This document shows, piece after piece, positions 11,413 to 22,780 of a stretch of 64,000 nt of DNA (the first letter of the stretch is position 1; each line of letters opens with the position of its first letter). Where the stretch lies: contig OZ038463.1 in the NCBI GenBank assembly GCA_964036295.1, forward strand, positions 32,627,295 through 32,691,294, given 5' to 3'. A program made the translations under genes and the position numbers. The stretch is from Plumapathes pennacea (Eukaryota > Cnidaria > Anthozoa > Antipatharia > Myriopathidae). Below the pieces are notes generated by a model. The model saw only the letters and a program-made list of their open reading frames with translations, had not been told where the DNA came from and did not search any database.

Positions 11413-12930
11413 ATGATTACTTTTGTGCAGGTGAGAGATCTTTTCTTGAATTTAGAAATGTGTTTTATTCAGAAGTCATTTGAATAGGATGGGGATCCTG
11501 TTGTTCTAAGAATGATTAGGCTAATCCGGATACAATTGTATAATTGTGTCGACAAAGTTCGCAAAACGTCTTTCTTGTTATAATTTGAGCTATAAAAAAA
11601 ACCTTTTAATTTATCCAGCTTCAACTAAAACACACGGTTCGTTGGCCCGACTGGTTGAGAGAAAGAATTTTGGAAGCTGAATCCTTGGTTAGTTTAAACG
11701 AACTTTTCAGCTTTGTATCGCATATTCAATGCCATCAATCCCTGAGAAGACAGACGGACAGATGGAAACAAAAACGCCAGACAGAGAATTGAGGGAGCAA
11801 TATAAGGACAGACACAGGGCCTCTTCATATGAGCCCGGTTGACCGGGCCAGCCTGGCTACCAAGATCTTGCCCTCCCGCTACTTCCGCGTTGTAAAACTT
11901 CCGATGTGTTCATATGAGAAGGCGGGCCAGCCCGGTTGACGGCCGAAATCTGTCTATGCGACTGGGATCTCGGTTAACCGGGCTGACCCGTTTCTCATGT
12001 GAACACTCCAGCAGTTAACCGGGATAAAAATGTTTCACTACGCGAGTCTATAATGTACTTGGCACTTTCTTGCTTCTTAATTTGACATTGATAAGGAAAA
12101 ATTGGCAAAAATTTTTGCATCATGGACAGCTCATCTCGGTTACCCGGGCTGAAATTTCCCATATGAACACACGACCGGGCTGGCCCGGTTGAGCGAGCCA
12201 GCCCGGTCAACCGGGCTCATAGGCAGCCCCAATATGCATTATTATCTCGTAGGTCTTAATATTGTATAATTGAAAATTTGTCGAAAAATATATATATAAT
12301 ATGAAGGGGCCCACGGACAGTGACAAACTGAAAGGACAGGTAATTAAGACTCAGTGGGAGGAAAATTTAGTTGTTAAATTATTAACCCCCGGTAGTGTCG
12401 CAACTTTCAGGCCGCTTTCAGGTGCATTGGTAAATTTGAGGCTCACAAAAAGTAACTATACGTTTAATAACATCAAGTATATGGACGTATGGTTAGCTAT
12501 CTTTTAAATTCTTTATCATATGTCGATTTTTTTTTTTCAGGTTATCTCCTTCATGATGCTGTGCGTTGTTGTTCTTGTATCGGCGAGACCGTGCAGCGAA
12601 GATTCTCAAGAATATTCAGATGAGATCCTGATCAATCACTTAACACTGACGTCACAAGAGATTTATCCCTCCGAGAACGGCTTGGAAAACCCGAAGGCAC
12701 AGATTCGTCCGAGAAGGTCAACTGACCATCCATGTGTGGAAAGATATGAGTCAAAGCACAGCGAATGCCTTGGAAAAACGATTTTGGAAGTCGTTTGTCG
12801 GAAGACAACTATGAGAGGTTGCGGTGCAAAGCATGGTTACCCGAAGTGCGCGAAAGTGTTTGAGAGTCAGTCAAACTCTGACGGTTCCAGCCTTTGCAAA
12901 GTCCTCAAAAATTGCGAGTGTGCCAAATAA
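11413..12930 (+). CDS. SCR-B1: secreted cysteine-rich prepropeptide, two exons
   Basis: Exon 1 is 11413-11430 (MITFVQ, donor gtgaga). Exon 2 is 12541-12930, after a long T-rich acceptor ending cag, and the intron is phase 0. The product is 135 residues: signal peptide (core VISFMMLCVVVLVSA), acidic propeptide, furin-type site IRPRRS, then a mature domain with eight cysteines spaced C-x10-C-x9-C-x7-C-x8-C-x15-C-x5-C-x-C ending NCECAK. It lacks the ninth cysteine seen in SCR-A (VERY instead of VERC). The 1.1 kb intron carries a MITE (11,818-12,229) and a decayed relative of the element at 60,597. Function is unknown; secretion and proteolytic maturation are inferred from the layout. Confidence 0.85.
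11818..12229. mobile_element. MITE with CCCGGTTGACCGGG palindromes, SCR-B1 intron
   Basis: The ends contain the inverted word ATGAGCCCGGTTGACCGGGC. The left begins GGGCCTCTTCATATGAG; the right, on the other strand, begins GGGGCTGCCTATGAG. CGGTTAACCGGGCTGACCCG variants repeat inside. The unit B copy (21,092-21,469) has lost about 40 bases of the right end. No ORF. Confidence 0.75.
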
Positions 12931-13125
12931 GCGGCTGGAGGAGGCCGTTCCTGCAGTCATTGTACAAGCGCATCGAGCCGACACCTAATCCGACGTCTAG
13001 TAGTGTAGTCAGCAATGAGATTGTGACTAATATGTTTATTATGTGATTCAATACTATATGTGAGAATTATTGATAATCCTGAAATTGTAAGTTATCGAAA
13101 ACTTTAGTTATGCCGACTTTTCAAA

Positions 13126-13872
13126 CAAACGGAGACTAAAACTATACGCGTTGTTTTCTTTCTTGCCATTATTTTCTTGTCATAGTCCCAGGAAGGTTTC
13201 CTGAGAGTTTCAAGAGTTTTCAATTTAATTTATTTTCATTTTATATCACATTCACTCGCTCATCTCAAGAGGTATTGTATATGTACATGAAGCCTGGAAA
13301 ATGTACTTTTATAATCTTGTGGTAACAGAGGGATCATTTCACTAAACAAGAGAGAGCGCGCAAAATGTATCAAAATTTACACAATTTTAACTGGCGCCGC
13401 ATCTCAGCGGGAGTCATGCAACTTACGATATAGGCTTTTGTTACACGTGACTTTGATATAGGAACATTTCCTGAAAGTTTCCATGTCTTTGTACTCTTAT
13501 ATGAACACGCGGCGTGTTGTGAGAAGACGAGAAGCAGTTCAAAATCACGAGCCGCTTCGGTGCATTATAGTACATTATAGCACTCATTATAGTACATTAT
13601 AGCATTCATTATAGTACAAAGACATGGAAACGCGTGTTACATTGATTATACAGTATAAAACCTTGACCGGCTTCACAAATTCGCCAATCAGAACGCTCGT
13701 AGTATCATTATCAGTACAATTATAAACTAATTGCCACGATAAATGTTTTTGAAACAGTTTGTATCACAAACGGCGTTGCTACATTATGCCATAAAATAAA
13801 CATAAACTGAACTGTTAATATAAATATCGAATAAGATTGAATACAAAAGCAAATAGGATGGAAAAAAAATAA
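13126..13872. other. Spacer between units A and B
   Basis: No gene seen. It holds two isolated words of the satellite found further on (AGGAAGGTTTCCTGAGAGTTTC near 13,189-13,210 and GGAACATTTCCTGAAAG near 13,461) and a small hairpin whose arms are TTTCCATGTCTTTGTAC (13,478) and its complement ending about 13,631. Between the arms is a run of CATTATAGTA repeats. Confidence 0.6.
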
Positions 13873-14213
13873 ATGTGCTCATTTATTAACATTTTGAATA
13901 GTCCACATTCTAAAATTCTATGTTCTACGTTGGAGAATATAAACTGTATTCAATATTGCCTTAACTCTGTTTGTAGTTATAAATGATATAAAGTTAAATA
14001 AATTTAATAATTTATAAAATAGAACTTAAAATCAAAAACTGATAAATTCAGGATGTATACCCTTGTGTATACTGAATAAAATACTGATAGAACATACTAT
14101 TGAATCACATGGTAATAAAACTTGCCGTCCAACAGCCAGACGTGTGTTACACAACTGATATATGACAGATATTATACAGTTCTTCACTCATGGAGGAGAG
14201 TTATTTTAATTTT

Positions 14214-15284
14214 CTAATCCTGGGCACACTTGCATCCTATGACCACTTTGCAAAGTTTAGAACCGTCAGAGCTTGGCCGACTTTCGAACACTTTTTTGCA
14301 CTTGGGGTAACCGTAAACAGTAACGCCACAAGTCCTCGCCGCTGAATCCTTACAAACATGCTGCAAAACAGTTTTCCCGAGGCATTTGCTATAATATGAC
14401 TCACAACGTTCCACACACGGATGGTCAGTTGATCTCCTGGGCCGAACCTGCGCCTTCAGATCTCCCAAACTGCTCTCGGAGAGGGAATCATCTTGTGATG
14501 TCATCAGTGCTAAGTTGTCAATCAAAATCTCATTCAAGTAGTCGTCGCTATCGTACGGTCTTGTGGATACAAGAGCAGTAACACACAGTATCACGAAGGA
14601 GGCGACCTAGTAAAAAATCAACATGAAGTAGGTGAACCATGATCTTGTAATTGCAGGGTCTGGATCTCTTGAGTTACCGTATTTCCTCGATTAAGCGCCC
14701 CCTTTAAATAAGCGTCCACTCTTGATTAAGCGTCACCCCCCCCCCCCCCCCCCCCCCAACAAATGGCATATATATATTTATAATTATGGCTGATAAAGGA
14801 ACGCGTTGTATATTGTTAACGTTACATTAAATAGTTACTGTAGCAATGCAGGCTGTGAAAATGTTTTTTTTTTTCAATTTTTCCATTTTGAATAGTTGAG
14901 TCTTGCACAGCGAAAAAATGTCATGTTTCTGTGTTAAGCACTTTCCACGATTAAGCGCCCACGTAATGTGAAATAAATACGGTATATTCATTAACCCTCA
15001 AAATCACTTAATGCTGCTCAGAAATCTCCAGAGTGCAGCCTTAACGTCTTAATTATTAATTGGAGTGTACTTGAAAGTGTCATTTTTCTCCGTCCATCGA
15101 CTTTATTGCTATCTCAATTTCTCTGCCTGTTCGACTCACTTGACTGCCAAGGAAACAGTTTACAATCAAACGAAAACAAATTCTCGTCTTTTAAAAAGTA
15201 TCAAATCATCTTCAAATCACGTATCAGAACAACAATTCAAGTGTTCAAGGACCTTGCTCTTACCTGCACAAAAGTAATCTTCAT
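14214..15284 (-). CDS. SCR-A2: secreted cysteine-rich prepropeptide, two exons
   Basis: Exon 1 is 15284-15264 (MKITFVQ), exon 2 is 14606-14214, intron phase 0; 137 residues. The layout matches SCR-A1: signal peptide, acidic propeptide, site VRPRRS with the full R-x-R-R furin pattern, then the nine-cysteine mature domain ending GCKCAQD. Differences from SCR-A1 in the mature region are Ser for Leu (CESYY), Ser for Asn (YSKC) and Ser for Phe (SDGSKLC). About half of the coding differences between the twins are silent, so the sequence is still constrained. Its intron has the same CCGTATTT-ended MITE (14,677-14,982). It is probably the better-preserved copy. Confidence 0.85.
14677..14982. mobile_element. 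MITE in SCR-A2 intron, CCGTATTT ends
   Basis: Copy of the element at 813-1103 carried along by the duplication. TA flanks at 14,675-14,676 and 14,983-14,984. The C tract is 22 bases here (14,736-14,757), and a small extra T-rich insertion near 14,846-14,875 distinguishes it. Confidence 0.7.
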
Positions 15285-15639
15285 TTTTCACCTGACTTCT
15301 GCTTCTGATCAGTAATCTTGCTGTTATAAAGAGCTAGTGTAAACTCTACAAGTCTGTGAAAACTTTCGTTGGTCATTGTACTTATATACACTACATTAAT
15401 CCAAATGGTTAAATTTAGTTCGCGTGTAATAGGATGAGGTGGATGAGTGCGCAGGATGAGCTGAGACTTTGTATAAATTAAATTTCTCCGCGTTACAGTT
15501 GGCGACACGTGCTAGTCAATTTCAACTTCTATAGCGTTCTATAGTGACTGAATCAATTTTTACCTAACTAAAATAAAAATGTTTATCTTCGATTGCTTTT
15601 TAATACGACTCACTATTCGACACTACAATTAAAATATGC

Positions 15640-16114
15640 TTGTCCGGGCTTGTTTGTCCCAATTATTGCTGTTGAACGCAGTGCATTTCCCGTTCAAGGA
15701 CTTGAAACATTTCCGCCAATCCGAAATAACTACATTATAGTTTTACTTATTTGTTGTAATAATGATGATATAATATTGAATTAAACCGATTCCCGTACGC
15801 GGACTAACAGCCATCCATGTTTTCCCGCAAGCGTATTTATTTTCTTCTTTGTCTACTGTACTGTTACTACTAATAGAACTACTATACTATTACCCATGTG
15901 TTTCTACTTCCTGTTTTCCGGCTGCAGTCAACGCCCATTGGCAGATTCACGAATCGGGAATTACGTAGTTTCCGCCAATCTGAAGTGATGGCACGTAGTA
16001 AATATATTTTTATACTTTCTTATGCTCTTTTTATTTTACCACAATTGCTCGTCCGTTAGCGTCAAAATCACTAAAAAAAGATCCTACTGAGTGTGCTCCG
16101 TTATCAGTATGCAG
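15640..16114. other. Unit B-specific spacer, nothing recognised
   Basis: Begins where homology to unit A ends. AT-rich, no inverted-repeat ends or coding region that I can support. The word TCCGCCAATCTGAAGTGATG (about 15,970) resembles the CCAAT-containing words of nearby repeats. Confidence 0.4.
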
Positions 16115-16342
16115 TGATGCAAAAGCCGTGTCCATAATTGTTTTCAGATTAATGTTTGACGAAATGCCGTAAATGTTACTCAGTCTGGAAAGTCGATCTT
16201 GAATGGCATTACCGTACGTACGGCTTCATGTCTGACGGATTTCAGTGCAGGTACATGCTACTCGGAGGTAATCGCCTAAAATTAATTACAGGCAGCTAAC
16301 GTCGAAGCTGAAAACAATATTATGGACACGGCTTTTGCATCA
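16115..16342. mobile_element. Foldback MITE with GATGCAAAAGCCGTGTCC arms
   Basis: The left arm TGATGCAAAAGCCGTGTCCA and its complement at about 16,323-16,342 extend to roughly 32 bases each (through CATAATTGTTTTCAG, with a small bulge). The 160-base interior has no ORF. Unique to unit B, so inserted after the duplication or lost from A. Confidence 0.7.
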
Positions 16343-16882
16343 ATATTTTAGATATTCCCATTTTGAATTCCCAGAGGTGGACAGTTTCCTTTGTTTCGTG
16401 GGAAAGTAGTACGTCTCCAACATTTATTTTGAACACTGTAATTAAGTTAAAAAAATTCCCAACCATTCAAGAAAAGGAAAATGAAGGCATAAATGATGTG
16501 CGGCGGATAAAAAATTGACAGTTTCTCAAAATCCATTACTGTTCTCTATGAAACTGCGATCACTCATGGGTCGAGTAAAACTAATTTCTAAAATCTAAAT
16601 TCAGTATCGCATGGCTAAAATGGTTTAGCTGATGAAACAGCTGTAACTCTCTCTACATCAGGCTCACAAGGATGTCGCTGAGCGCCGGCTGCCGGCGAAT
16701 TTTGCTGCCGCTGACCACATCACCGGCTGAATTTGGCCAGCGATTTCCCGATAAAGGAATCAAGGAGTTTTAAACATACGCAGTGCAACGAACAGTTTGA
16801 ATGAGTCAGATAAAGTTCAGCTTTTTACGCTACCGGAACTCAGGCCATTTATACTCTGGGGCCTGAACGCGGTGCTGTGGGG
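16343..16882. other. Unit B-specific spacer
   Basis: No gene, known repeat or inverted-repeat element recognised. The stretch near 16,680-16,735 is rich in GCCGGC/CCGGCG words that may be the remnant of another palindrome-rich element. Confidence 0.35.
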
Positions 16883-17260
16883 GTGATTACATTAGACCGG
16901 ACGGGTACGATCCCAGACCGGTACCCATACGAATCTTTGTTTCTGTTTACATGAGACCGGTTTGAAAACTCACCTCAGACCGGTTTGACTCATTCCGAGA
17001 GCTGATTTGATACAAATGATTTAGACCGGTCTGAGTTTGGCAGTTTTTCCCATGTAATTGCTCCCGGGACTGAGTCAAACCGGTCTGAGATGAGTTTTCG
17101 AACCGGTCTCATGTAAACAGAAACTACAAGGGTTTGTATGGAGACCGATCTAAAGTCGTACCGGTCTAAGTTTATACCGGTCTCATGTAATCACTTACTT
17201 TTTTCATAACGGTCTCAGACTCCGTGCCAATCTGAGTTCGAACCGGTCTAATGTAGTTAC
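16883..17260. mobile_element. MITE with an array of ACCGGT palindromes
   Basis: The ends are inverted: left GTGATTACATTAGACCGG, right (other strand) GTAACTACATTAGACCGG. At least ten ACCGGT cores lie inside, in words such as AGACCGGTCT and CATGAGACCGG, and there is an internal second pair of arms (TTTCTGTTTACATGAGACCG and its complement, about 16,940 and 17,100). No ORF. Confidence 0.75.
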
Positions 17261-19192
17261 TACCTCAGTGCTAAAGAGGCCTACCAGGAAAAATTAATGC
17301 TAGACTACGGCAAATCTACAGTTAAGAGTCTTGGTCAAAAGATGAAATGCATCTTGAAGCGAAATTATTTCACCAATGCTATTGTAGTTTACTGCATATC
17401 TACAGTTAAAAGTCAAAAATAAGGTAACTGAAGCGAAGGTATTTCCGTTTCCGGCACACAGGCGCGCCTACATTTGTATGGATCGGCCCGGAATTTCCGA
17501 AATTTGACGAAAGTCGGGAATCCCCTTGAAACAAAAGAAACCGAATAAGAAGTTTTACTGAAAAGCCGACAGCAAAAACAGAGTGAAAGCTGTGTCTCAG
17601 ACTGATTTACCACAGGATCACCATTCAAGTATGTATTCCAAGCCCAATACGTTATAGTATACATATCGTGCATTTTATTCAAAATATTAGATTATATAAA
17701 ATAACCATGGTACTACGCGCGTTCTGATTGGCTAAACAACCGTGTAAGATGAGAGTATATCACACGCTGATGTTATACGTGATGTACTTTATTGACTAAT
17801 TATTTTATAAAAGAAATATGTAACAAATGTGGCACGATATAAGAGTTTCTGATTTTGCTCTTTTTAAAACAGGTATAATATGTAAAGTGTTCCCGTGTAA
17901 TGGCTTCCTTTACGCTACTCGCGTGTTCTCCCAACTTCCTGCGTTATATAGTTTTGAGATTGTCTCATGTACAGCTAAAAGGCAAGGGAAGCTGATCAGT
18001 TTGAGTATTGTGAGGTGCCGAACTCCTTTAACATTCAGACGAATGCAAATTCATAATGTAGGTGAATCGAGGTTTTGGCGCTGAAGCCTTTGATCAGCCG
18101 AGAGATTAACTTCACAGAGGGCAACACAATCATGCCTTTTCAGTACTGAGTACGGTTCAACATATAACCGGTACGAAGGGCCACAGTTTTCACATACTAT
18201 ATTACTATTTATTCACTGCCAGCTATCAAAATAGCCCCACTGACCCAAACCCTAAACTATATGCAATAACCCCGGACGTCTGCCACACCTCAATTAAGTG
18301 ATGGGCAAATTCGTACAGTATTTTATCGTGATTCGATTAAAGTTGTCAACCAGAATAAGCTCTCAAATTGACCCATGATTGTGATCAGCGACAGGGACTT
18401 CTGATTGAATAAAACATACCTCACGACTCGAATTGTTTGTACAACAACTGCAAACTTTATGTTTTTACACTAAACTGGATTTTGAGACTCGCACGTGCAA
18501 AGGAAGAAGAAGCTTGGCATACCTATACTGCATGGCAGTGTGAGGAAATGTAATCTATGCATCGAGTCAGCGGCGGACTGAACGGAAAGCACATATAAAC
18601 GGGCCGACTGAAGTGACGTGGATTACCAGATATTTACTAGATATGACGATTAATTGACACGTTTTGGTGTAACTGAATACTGATTTATTTCTTCATTGCC
18701 ATGTTCTCATTCTCATTCTCAGGCCCGCTAATTCACTCCTGAATGATGAACTTCTATTTTGTTCTTCAATTTTTCACCAGAAACATTATGATATAGCTGG
18801 AGAATTTGCCATGTTGACAGCTTGCTCAAATGAAAACTTACTGGACTATCGATTCTCACTAAATCTCTCACACCAGTCTTGTTAAATGGCTGGGAGAATT
18901 TGTATATGAACTGAGGAGTGAAGTGTATGACTAGTTTACGAGTACAGCTAGTGAAGTTATTTTGTCCTAAAAGGTCGTTCTCGTTTTGTGGTCTACATAA
19001 ATCAATTAATTTTTTACCACAGCACACTAGTTTCTCGCTCTTTGATTGGTCGATTAACCGTGGTAAATAAGAGTCCAGACAACAATGCTGACGCCAGCTG
19101 ACGCCAGCATGTCACGCTTTGCAGCGAAATACAACGAAACTTTCTTGTATATTTCTAAATAATGTGGTAAAAAACAAATTTCCACTGGTTTG

Positions 19193-19348
19193 CCGAGGTG
19201 TGGACTCTTATTTACCACGATTTACGTTCTCATCACATGGTCAAAAATGTTGTGGACTCACGAGGCGCTTCGCCTCGTGAGTCCACAACAAATTTTGACC
19301 ATGTGATGAGAACGTAAATCGTGGTAAATAAGAGTCCACACCACGGTA
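19193..19348. repeat. Long near-perfect hairpin, unit B
   Basis: Copy of the hairpin at 9,931-10,085 with the same centre GAGGCGCTTCGCCTC. The arms are still complementary over about 75 bases, so both copies can extrude or fold. Confidence 0.8.
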
Positions 19349-20414
19349 AACCCGTGAGAATTTATTAAATTTATCACAGATAATATAAAACCACTGGGTA
19401 TTCTTTAACCAGCCGTAAGAAAAAACAGAAAACAAAAGAAATACAATTAGTCGTTGCCAAAGCACACTTATCTTTTGCTTTCGCATCTCAGTGATTGAGG
19501 CAAACATATCTAAACTATCAGGTAACTTAATCAATATTGACCGGGGAAAATGTCCTGATGTCAACTGGGGGCAGAACACGTGGGCGTAGGACAAAATCAC
19601 GCCAAGCGGAACATGCGACGCAAACAATATTAATAAATTAAGTTAATGCAATCGCTCAATTTCTACTTCAGAGAATTTTTTCTACATTCTCTACATAGAC
19701 TCCTTTTGTGTGTCAGATTCGAATTTATATTTAGAAAATGGGGGTCACGAACCCCGTTTAGCTGCTATTGTGGCTAATATATCACGCGCTTTTTGCCGAA
19801 TAGAACAGTTTACATACCAGCTTTAACCAAAATTCCAAAAGAACTGTTCCACAGAGCTTTTTTCTTTTTTTCTTCAAAAGGCAGATCTCACATATAGAGA
19901 CTTATACCCAAAAATTCAGGGTAGGTGGCACCGAACCAATTTTTGCGTTATTCCTGTGTGTTTCCGAAATTCCCCTTATCGCACGGCGGCCATGTTGGAT
20001 TGACGTCATAGTTTGTACCACAAAAAAACGATGTGGGGTGTAGGGCATGCACGAAACTCTGTTGTGTTTCTTTATGTAAAAATGTCACGAAAAACATAAA
20101 AGATCTTGTAAGTTTCACAGTTGTTAAAAATGACAGAAAGTTAGTAAAACCACGCTCATGCGCGAAAAACAAACGCGCATCGCATTACCTTTTAGCATTA
20201 ACTAATCTACAATGCGACAATAAGACAACATAAGAAGAAAATTGAAGAAGATAAAAAATAAAATCACAGTGCAAATACTATAGTTCGATTCAGTAGAAAA
20301 AAGCAGAAGCAACATGTGTTGGGTTTACTATTTGTGAATGATAGATATTTTGCCTCATAAAAAAATCGGCAGTTTCAGCTTGCCCTGCTTTCGTGTAAAC
20401 TTACGATTACACGT

Positions 20415-20607
20415 AGCCCACACGGTTTAATGACGTCACAACCAAACTCATCAAAAGCGTAAGTAAGGGCCGTTTCTGTTATCTGACCGATTTTTAGAAT
20501 AAGAGTTTTTATTTTTCACGCGTAAAACGTGATTTTAACGGATTCCCATGCAAATCCTTATAAAACGATCGCGATCGGTGCCGTGACGTCAAAAGACCGC
20601 GTGGGCT
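20415..20607. mobile_element. MITE overlapping the SCR-B2 promoter
   Basis: Duplicate of the element at 11,142-11,333. Its two TGACGTCA words and TATAAA (20,559) are intact, and it ends 79 bases before the SCR-B2 start codon. Confidence 0.65.
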
Positions 20608-20686
20608 CACTGGGCTGCCTGCATTGCACCAGCTTAAGTAAAATACAAATTACTGTCAATCAGAACTGAACCTGAAGAGTGAAAAG

Positions 20687-22168
20687 ATGATTACTTTTGT
20701 GCAGGTGAGAGATCTTTTCTTGAATTTAGAAATGTGTTTTATTCAGAAGTCATTTGAATAGGATGGGGATCCTGTTGTTCAAAGAATGATTAGGCTAATC
20801 CGGATATAATTGTATAATTGTGTCGACAAAGTTCGCAAAACGTCTTTCTTGTTATAATTTGAGCTATAAAAAAAAACCTTTTAATTTATCCAGCTTCAAC
20901 TAAAACACACGGTTCGTTGGCCCGACTGGTTGAGAGAAAGAATTTTGGAAGCTAAATCCTTGGTTAGTTTAAACGAACTTTTCAGCTTTGTATCGCATAT
21001 TCAATGCCATCAGTCCCTGAGAAGACAGACGGACAGATGGAAACAAAAACGCCAGACAGAGAATTGAGGGAGCAATATAAGGACAGACACAGGGCCTCTT
21101 CATATGAGCCCGGTTGACCGGACCAGCCCGGCTACCAAGATCTCACCCTCCCGCTACTTCCGCGTTGTAAAACTTCCGATGTGTTCATATGAGAAGGCGG
21201 GCCAGCCCGGTTGACGGCCGAGATCTGTCTATGCGACTGGGATCTCGGTTAACCGGGCTGACCCGTTTCTCATGTGAACACTCCAGCAGTTAACCGGGAT
21301 AAAAATGTTTCACTACGCGAGTCTATAATGTACTTGGCACTTTCTTGCTTCTTAATTTGACATTGATAAGGAAAAATTGGCAAAAACTTTTGCATCATGG
21401 ACAGCTCATCTCGGTTACCCGGGCTGAAATTTCCCATATGAACACACGACCGGGTTCATAGGCAGTCCCAATATGCATTATTATCTCGTAGGTCTTAATA
21501 TTGTATAATTGAAAATTTGACGAAAAATATATATATAATATGAAGGGGCCCACGGACAGTGACAAACTGAAAGGACAGGTAATTAAGACTCAGTGGGAGG
21601 AAAATTTAGTTGTTAAATTATTAACCCCCGGTAGTGTCGCAACTTTCAGGCCGCTTTCAGGTGCATTGGTAAATTTGAGGCTCACAAAAAGTAACTATAC
21701 GTTTAATAACATCAAGTATATGGACGTATGGTTAGCTATCTTTTAAATTCTTTATCATATGTCGATTTTTTTTTTCAGGTTATCTCCTTCATGATGCTGT
21801 GCGTTGTTGTTCTTGTATCGGCGAGACCGTGCAGCGAAGATTCTCAAGAATATTCAGATGAGATCCTGATCAATCACTTCGCACTGACGTCACAAGAGAT
21901 TTATCCCTCCGAGAACGGCTTGGAAAACCCGAAGGCACAGATTCGGCCGAGAAGGTCAACTGACCATCCATGTGTGGAAAGATATGAGTCAAAGCACAGC
22001 GAATGCCTTGGAAAAACGATTTTGGAAGTCGTTTGTCGGAAGACAACTATGAGAGGTTGCGGTGCACAGCATGGTTACCCGAAGTGCGCGAAAGTGTTTG
22101 AGAGTCAGTCAAACTCTGACGGTTCCAGCCTTTGCAAAGTCCTCAAAAATTGCGAGTGTGCCAAATAA
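20687..22168 (+). CDS. SCR-B2: secreted cysteine-rich prepropeptide, two exons
   Basis: Exon 1 is 20687-20704 (MITFVQ), exon 2 is 21779-22168, intron phase 0; 135 residues. It differs from SCR-B1 by Phe-Ala for Leu-Thr in the propeptide (NHFALTS) and Gln for Lys in the mature domain (GCGAQHGYP). The signal peptide, IRPRRS site and all eight cysteines are unchanged. The open frame could be read from 21,728, but that would add an untypical N-terminus; exon 1 fits the family. The 3' flank has a deletion of about 90 bases relative to SCR-B1, so mRNA ends may differ. Confidence 0.85.
21092..21469. mobile_element. MITE with CCCGGTTGACCGGG palindromes, SCR-B2 intron
   Basis: Copy of 11,818-12,229 missing about 40 bases next to its right end, so only a short stub of the right inverted repeat remains. 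Confidence 0.7.
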
Positions 22169-22268
22169 GCGGCTGGAGGAGGCCGTTCCTGCAGTCATTG
22201 TACAAGCGCATCGAGCCGACACCTAATCCGACGTCTAGTAGTATCGAAAACTTTAGTTATGCCGACGA

Positions 22269-22780
22269 AATACTTTTTCGAGCCTTCATGTGTGAGTATA
22301 TAATCAGGCAAATAATGAATTGCCACCAGACATATGAATTTTTACGAAGTATTCAAAGTATGAATTTCCGTTTTCCTATAACCGGATAATACATTATTTA
22401 TAAATATATTCACTAGTATGATAAGATAATACATGTTAATTAATATTTATTATGACTTGCGTAATACCCTCGGACGTTCATGCAAAGTCATACCCCTACC
22501 ACCGTACAAAGGCGAGGAGGGGGGGAGGGGGGGGGGGGGGGGGGGAGGTGAGGGTGGTTGGAACCCTTCCCCAGATTTTTCGTTGCATTGATATTTTTTG
22601 AAATTCTTTTGCCTTCATTTACGTAGCCCGGTGTAAGTTATACAAGACACGTCTATATTTTGGCGGTTGTGACCCGTTCAGGGCTCTGTTGGGGGTCGTT
22701 GACGACATCCGACGTTGAATCGTTGAATCGTCGAATCGTTGCTTGACGAAGACCAATCGTTGGGCTAATAGCAAGTCGCT
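22269..22780. other. Spacer after unit B with G tract
   Basis: No gene seen. Contains a long G-rich run (22,518-22,545) and a short run of TTGAATCGT/TCGAATCGT repeats near 22,712-22,742. Confidence 0.5.

Larger units (their letters stand above)
1..13125. repeat. Segmental duplication, unit A
   Basis: First of two tandem copies of a gene-bearing segment; its left edge is cut by the window start. Positions 1-1,760 match 13,873-15,640 and 8,615-13,125 match 17,880-22,268, almost base for base in both coding and non-coding DNA. A further short block at 7,040-7,168 matches 17,655-17,805. Between the matching ends, unit A holds DNA that unit B lacks (1,765-7,040 and 7,169-8,611). Each unit carries one minus-strand SCR-A gene and one plus-strand SCR-B gene whose 5' ends face each other across about 5-10 kb. 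High identity in introns and spacers argues for a recent event or for gene conversion. Confidence 0.9.
13873..22268. repeat. Segmental duplication, unit B
   Basis: Second copy of the gene-bearing segment. Its arms 13,873-15,640 and 17,880-22,268 match unit A. The middle (15,640-17,650) is unrelated to unit A's middle. Compared with unit A it lacks about 90 bases downstream of SCR-B2 (between CGTCTAGTAGT and ATCGAAAACTTTAG) and part of a MITE end. It also has a 60-odd base insertion at about 17,818-17,880 bounded by repeated ATATGTAA. Homology stops at about 22,268. Confidence 0.9.

Noticed and set aside
12301-12507. 68-residue ORF in SCR-B1 intron (also 21,540-21,746)
   Set aside because: Identical because of the duplication; it lies wholly inside an intron with clear splice signals.
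12541-12930. Assignment of the SCR genes to coral SCRiP peptides or to IL-17
   Set aside because: The spacing of the last cysteines (C-x5-C-x-C), the furin-type propeptide and the size do not fit what I recall of SCRiPs. IL-17 has a much longer gap before its final C-x-C. Neither can be claimed without a search.
15281-15508. 75-residue ORF just upstream of SCR-A2 (same at 1,403-1,630), stopping with an ATGA overlap at the SCR-A start codon
   Set aside because: It lies mostly upstream of the candidate TATA, and its identity in the two copies only reflects the recent duplication. No domain or signal peptide.
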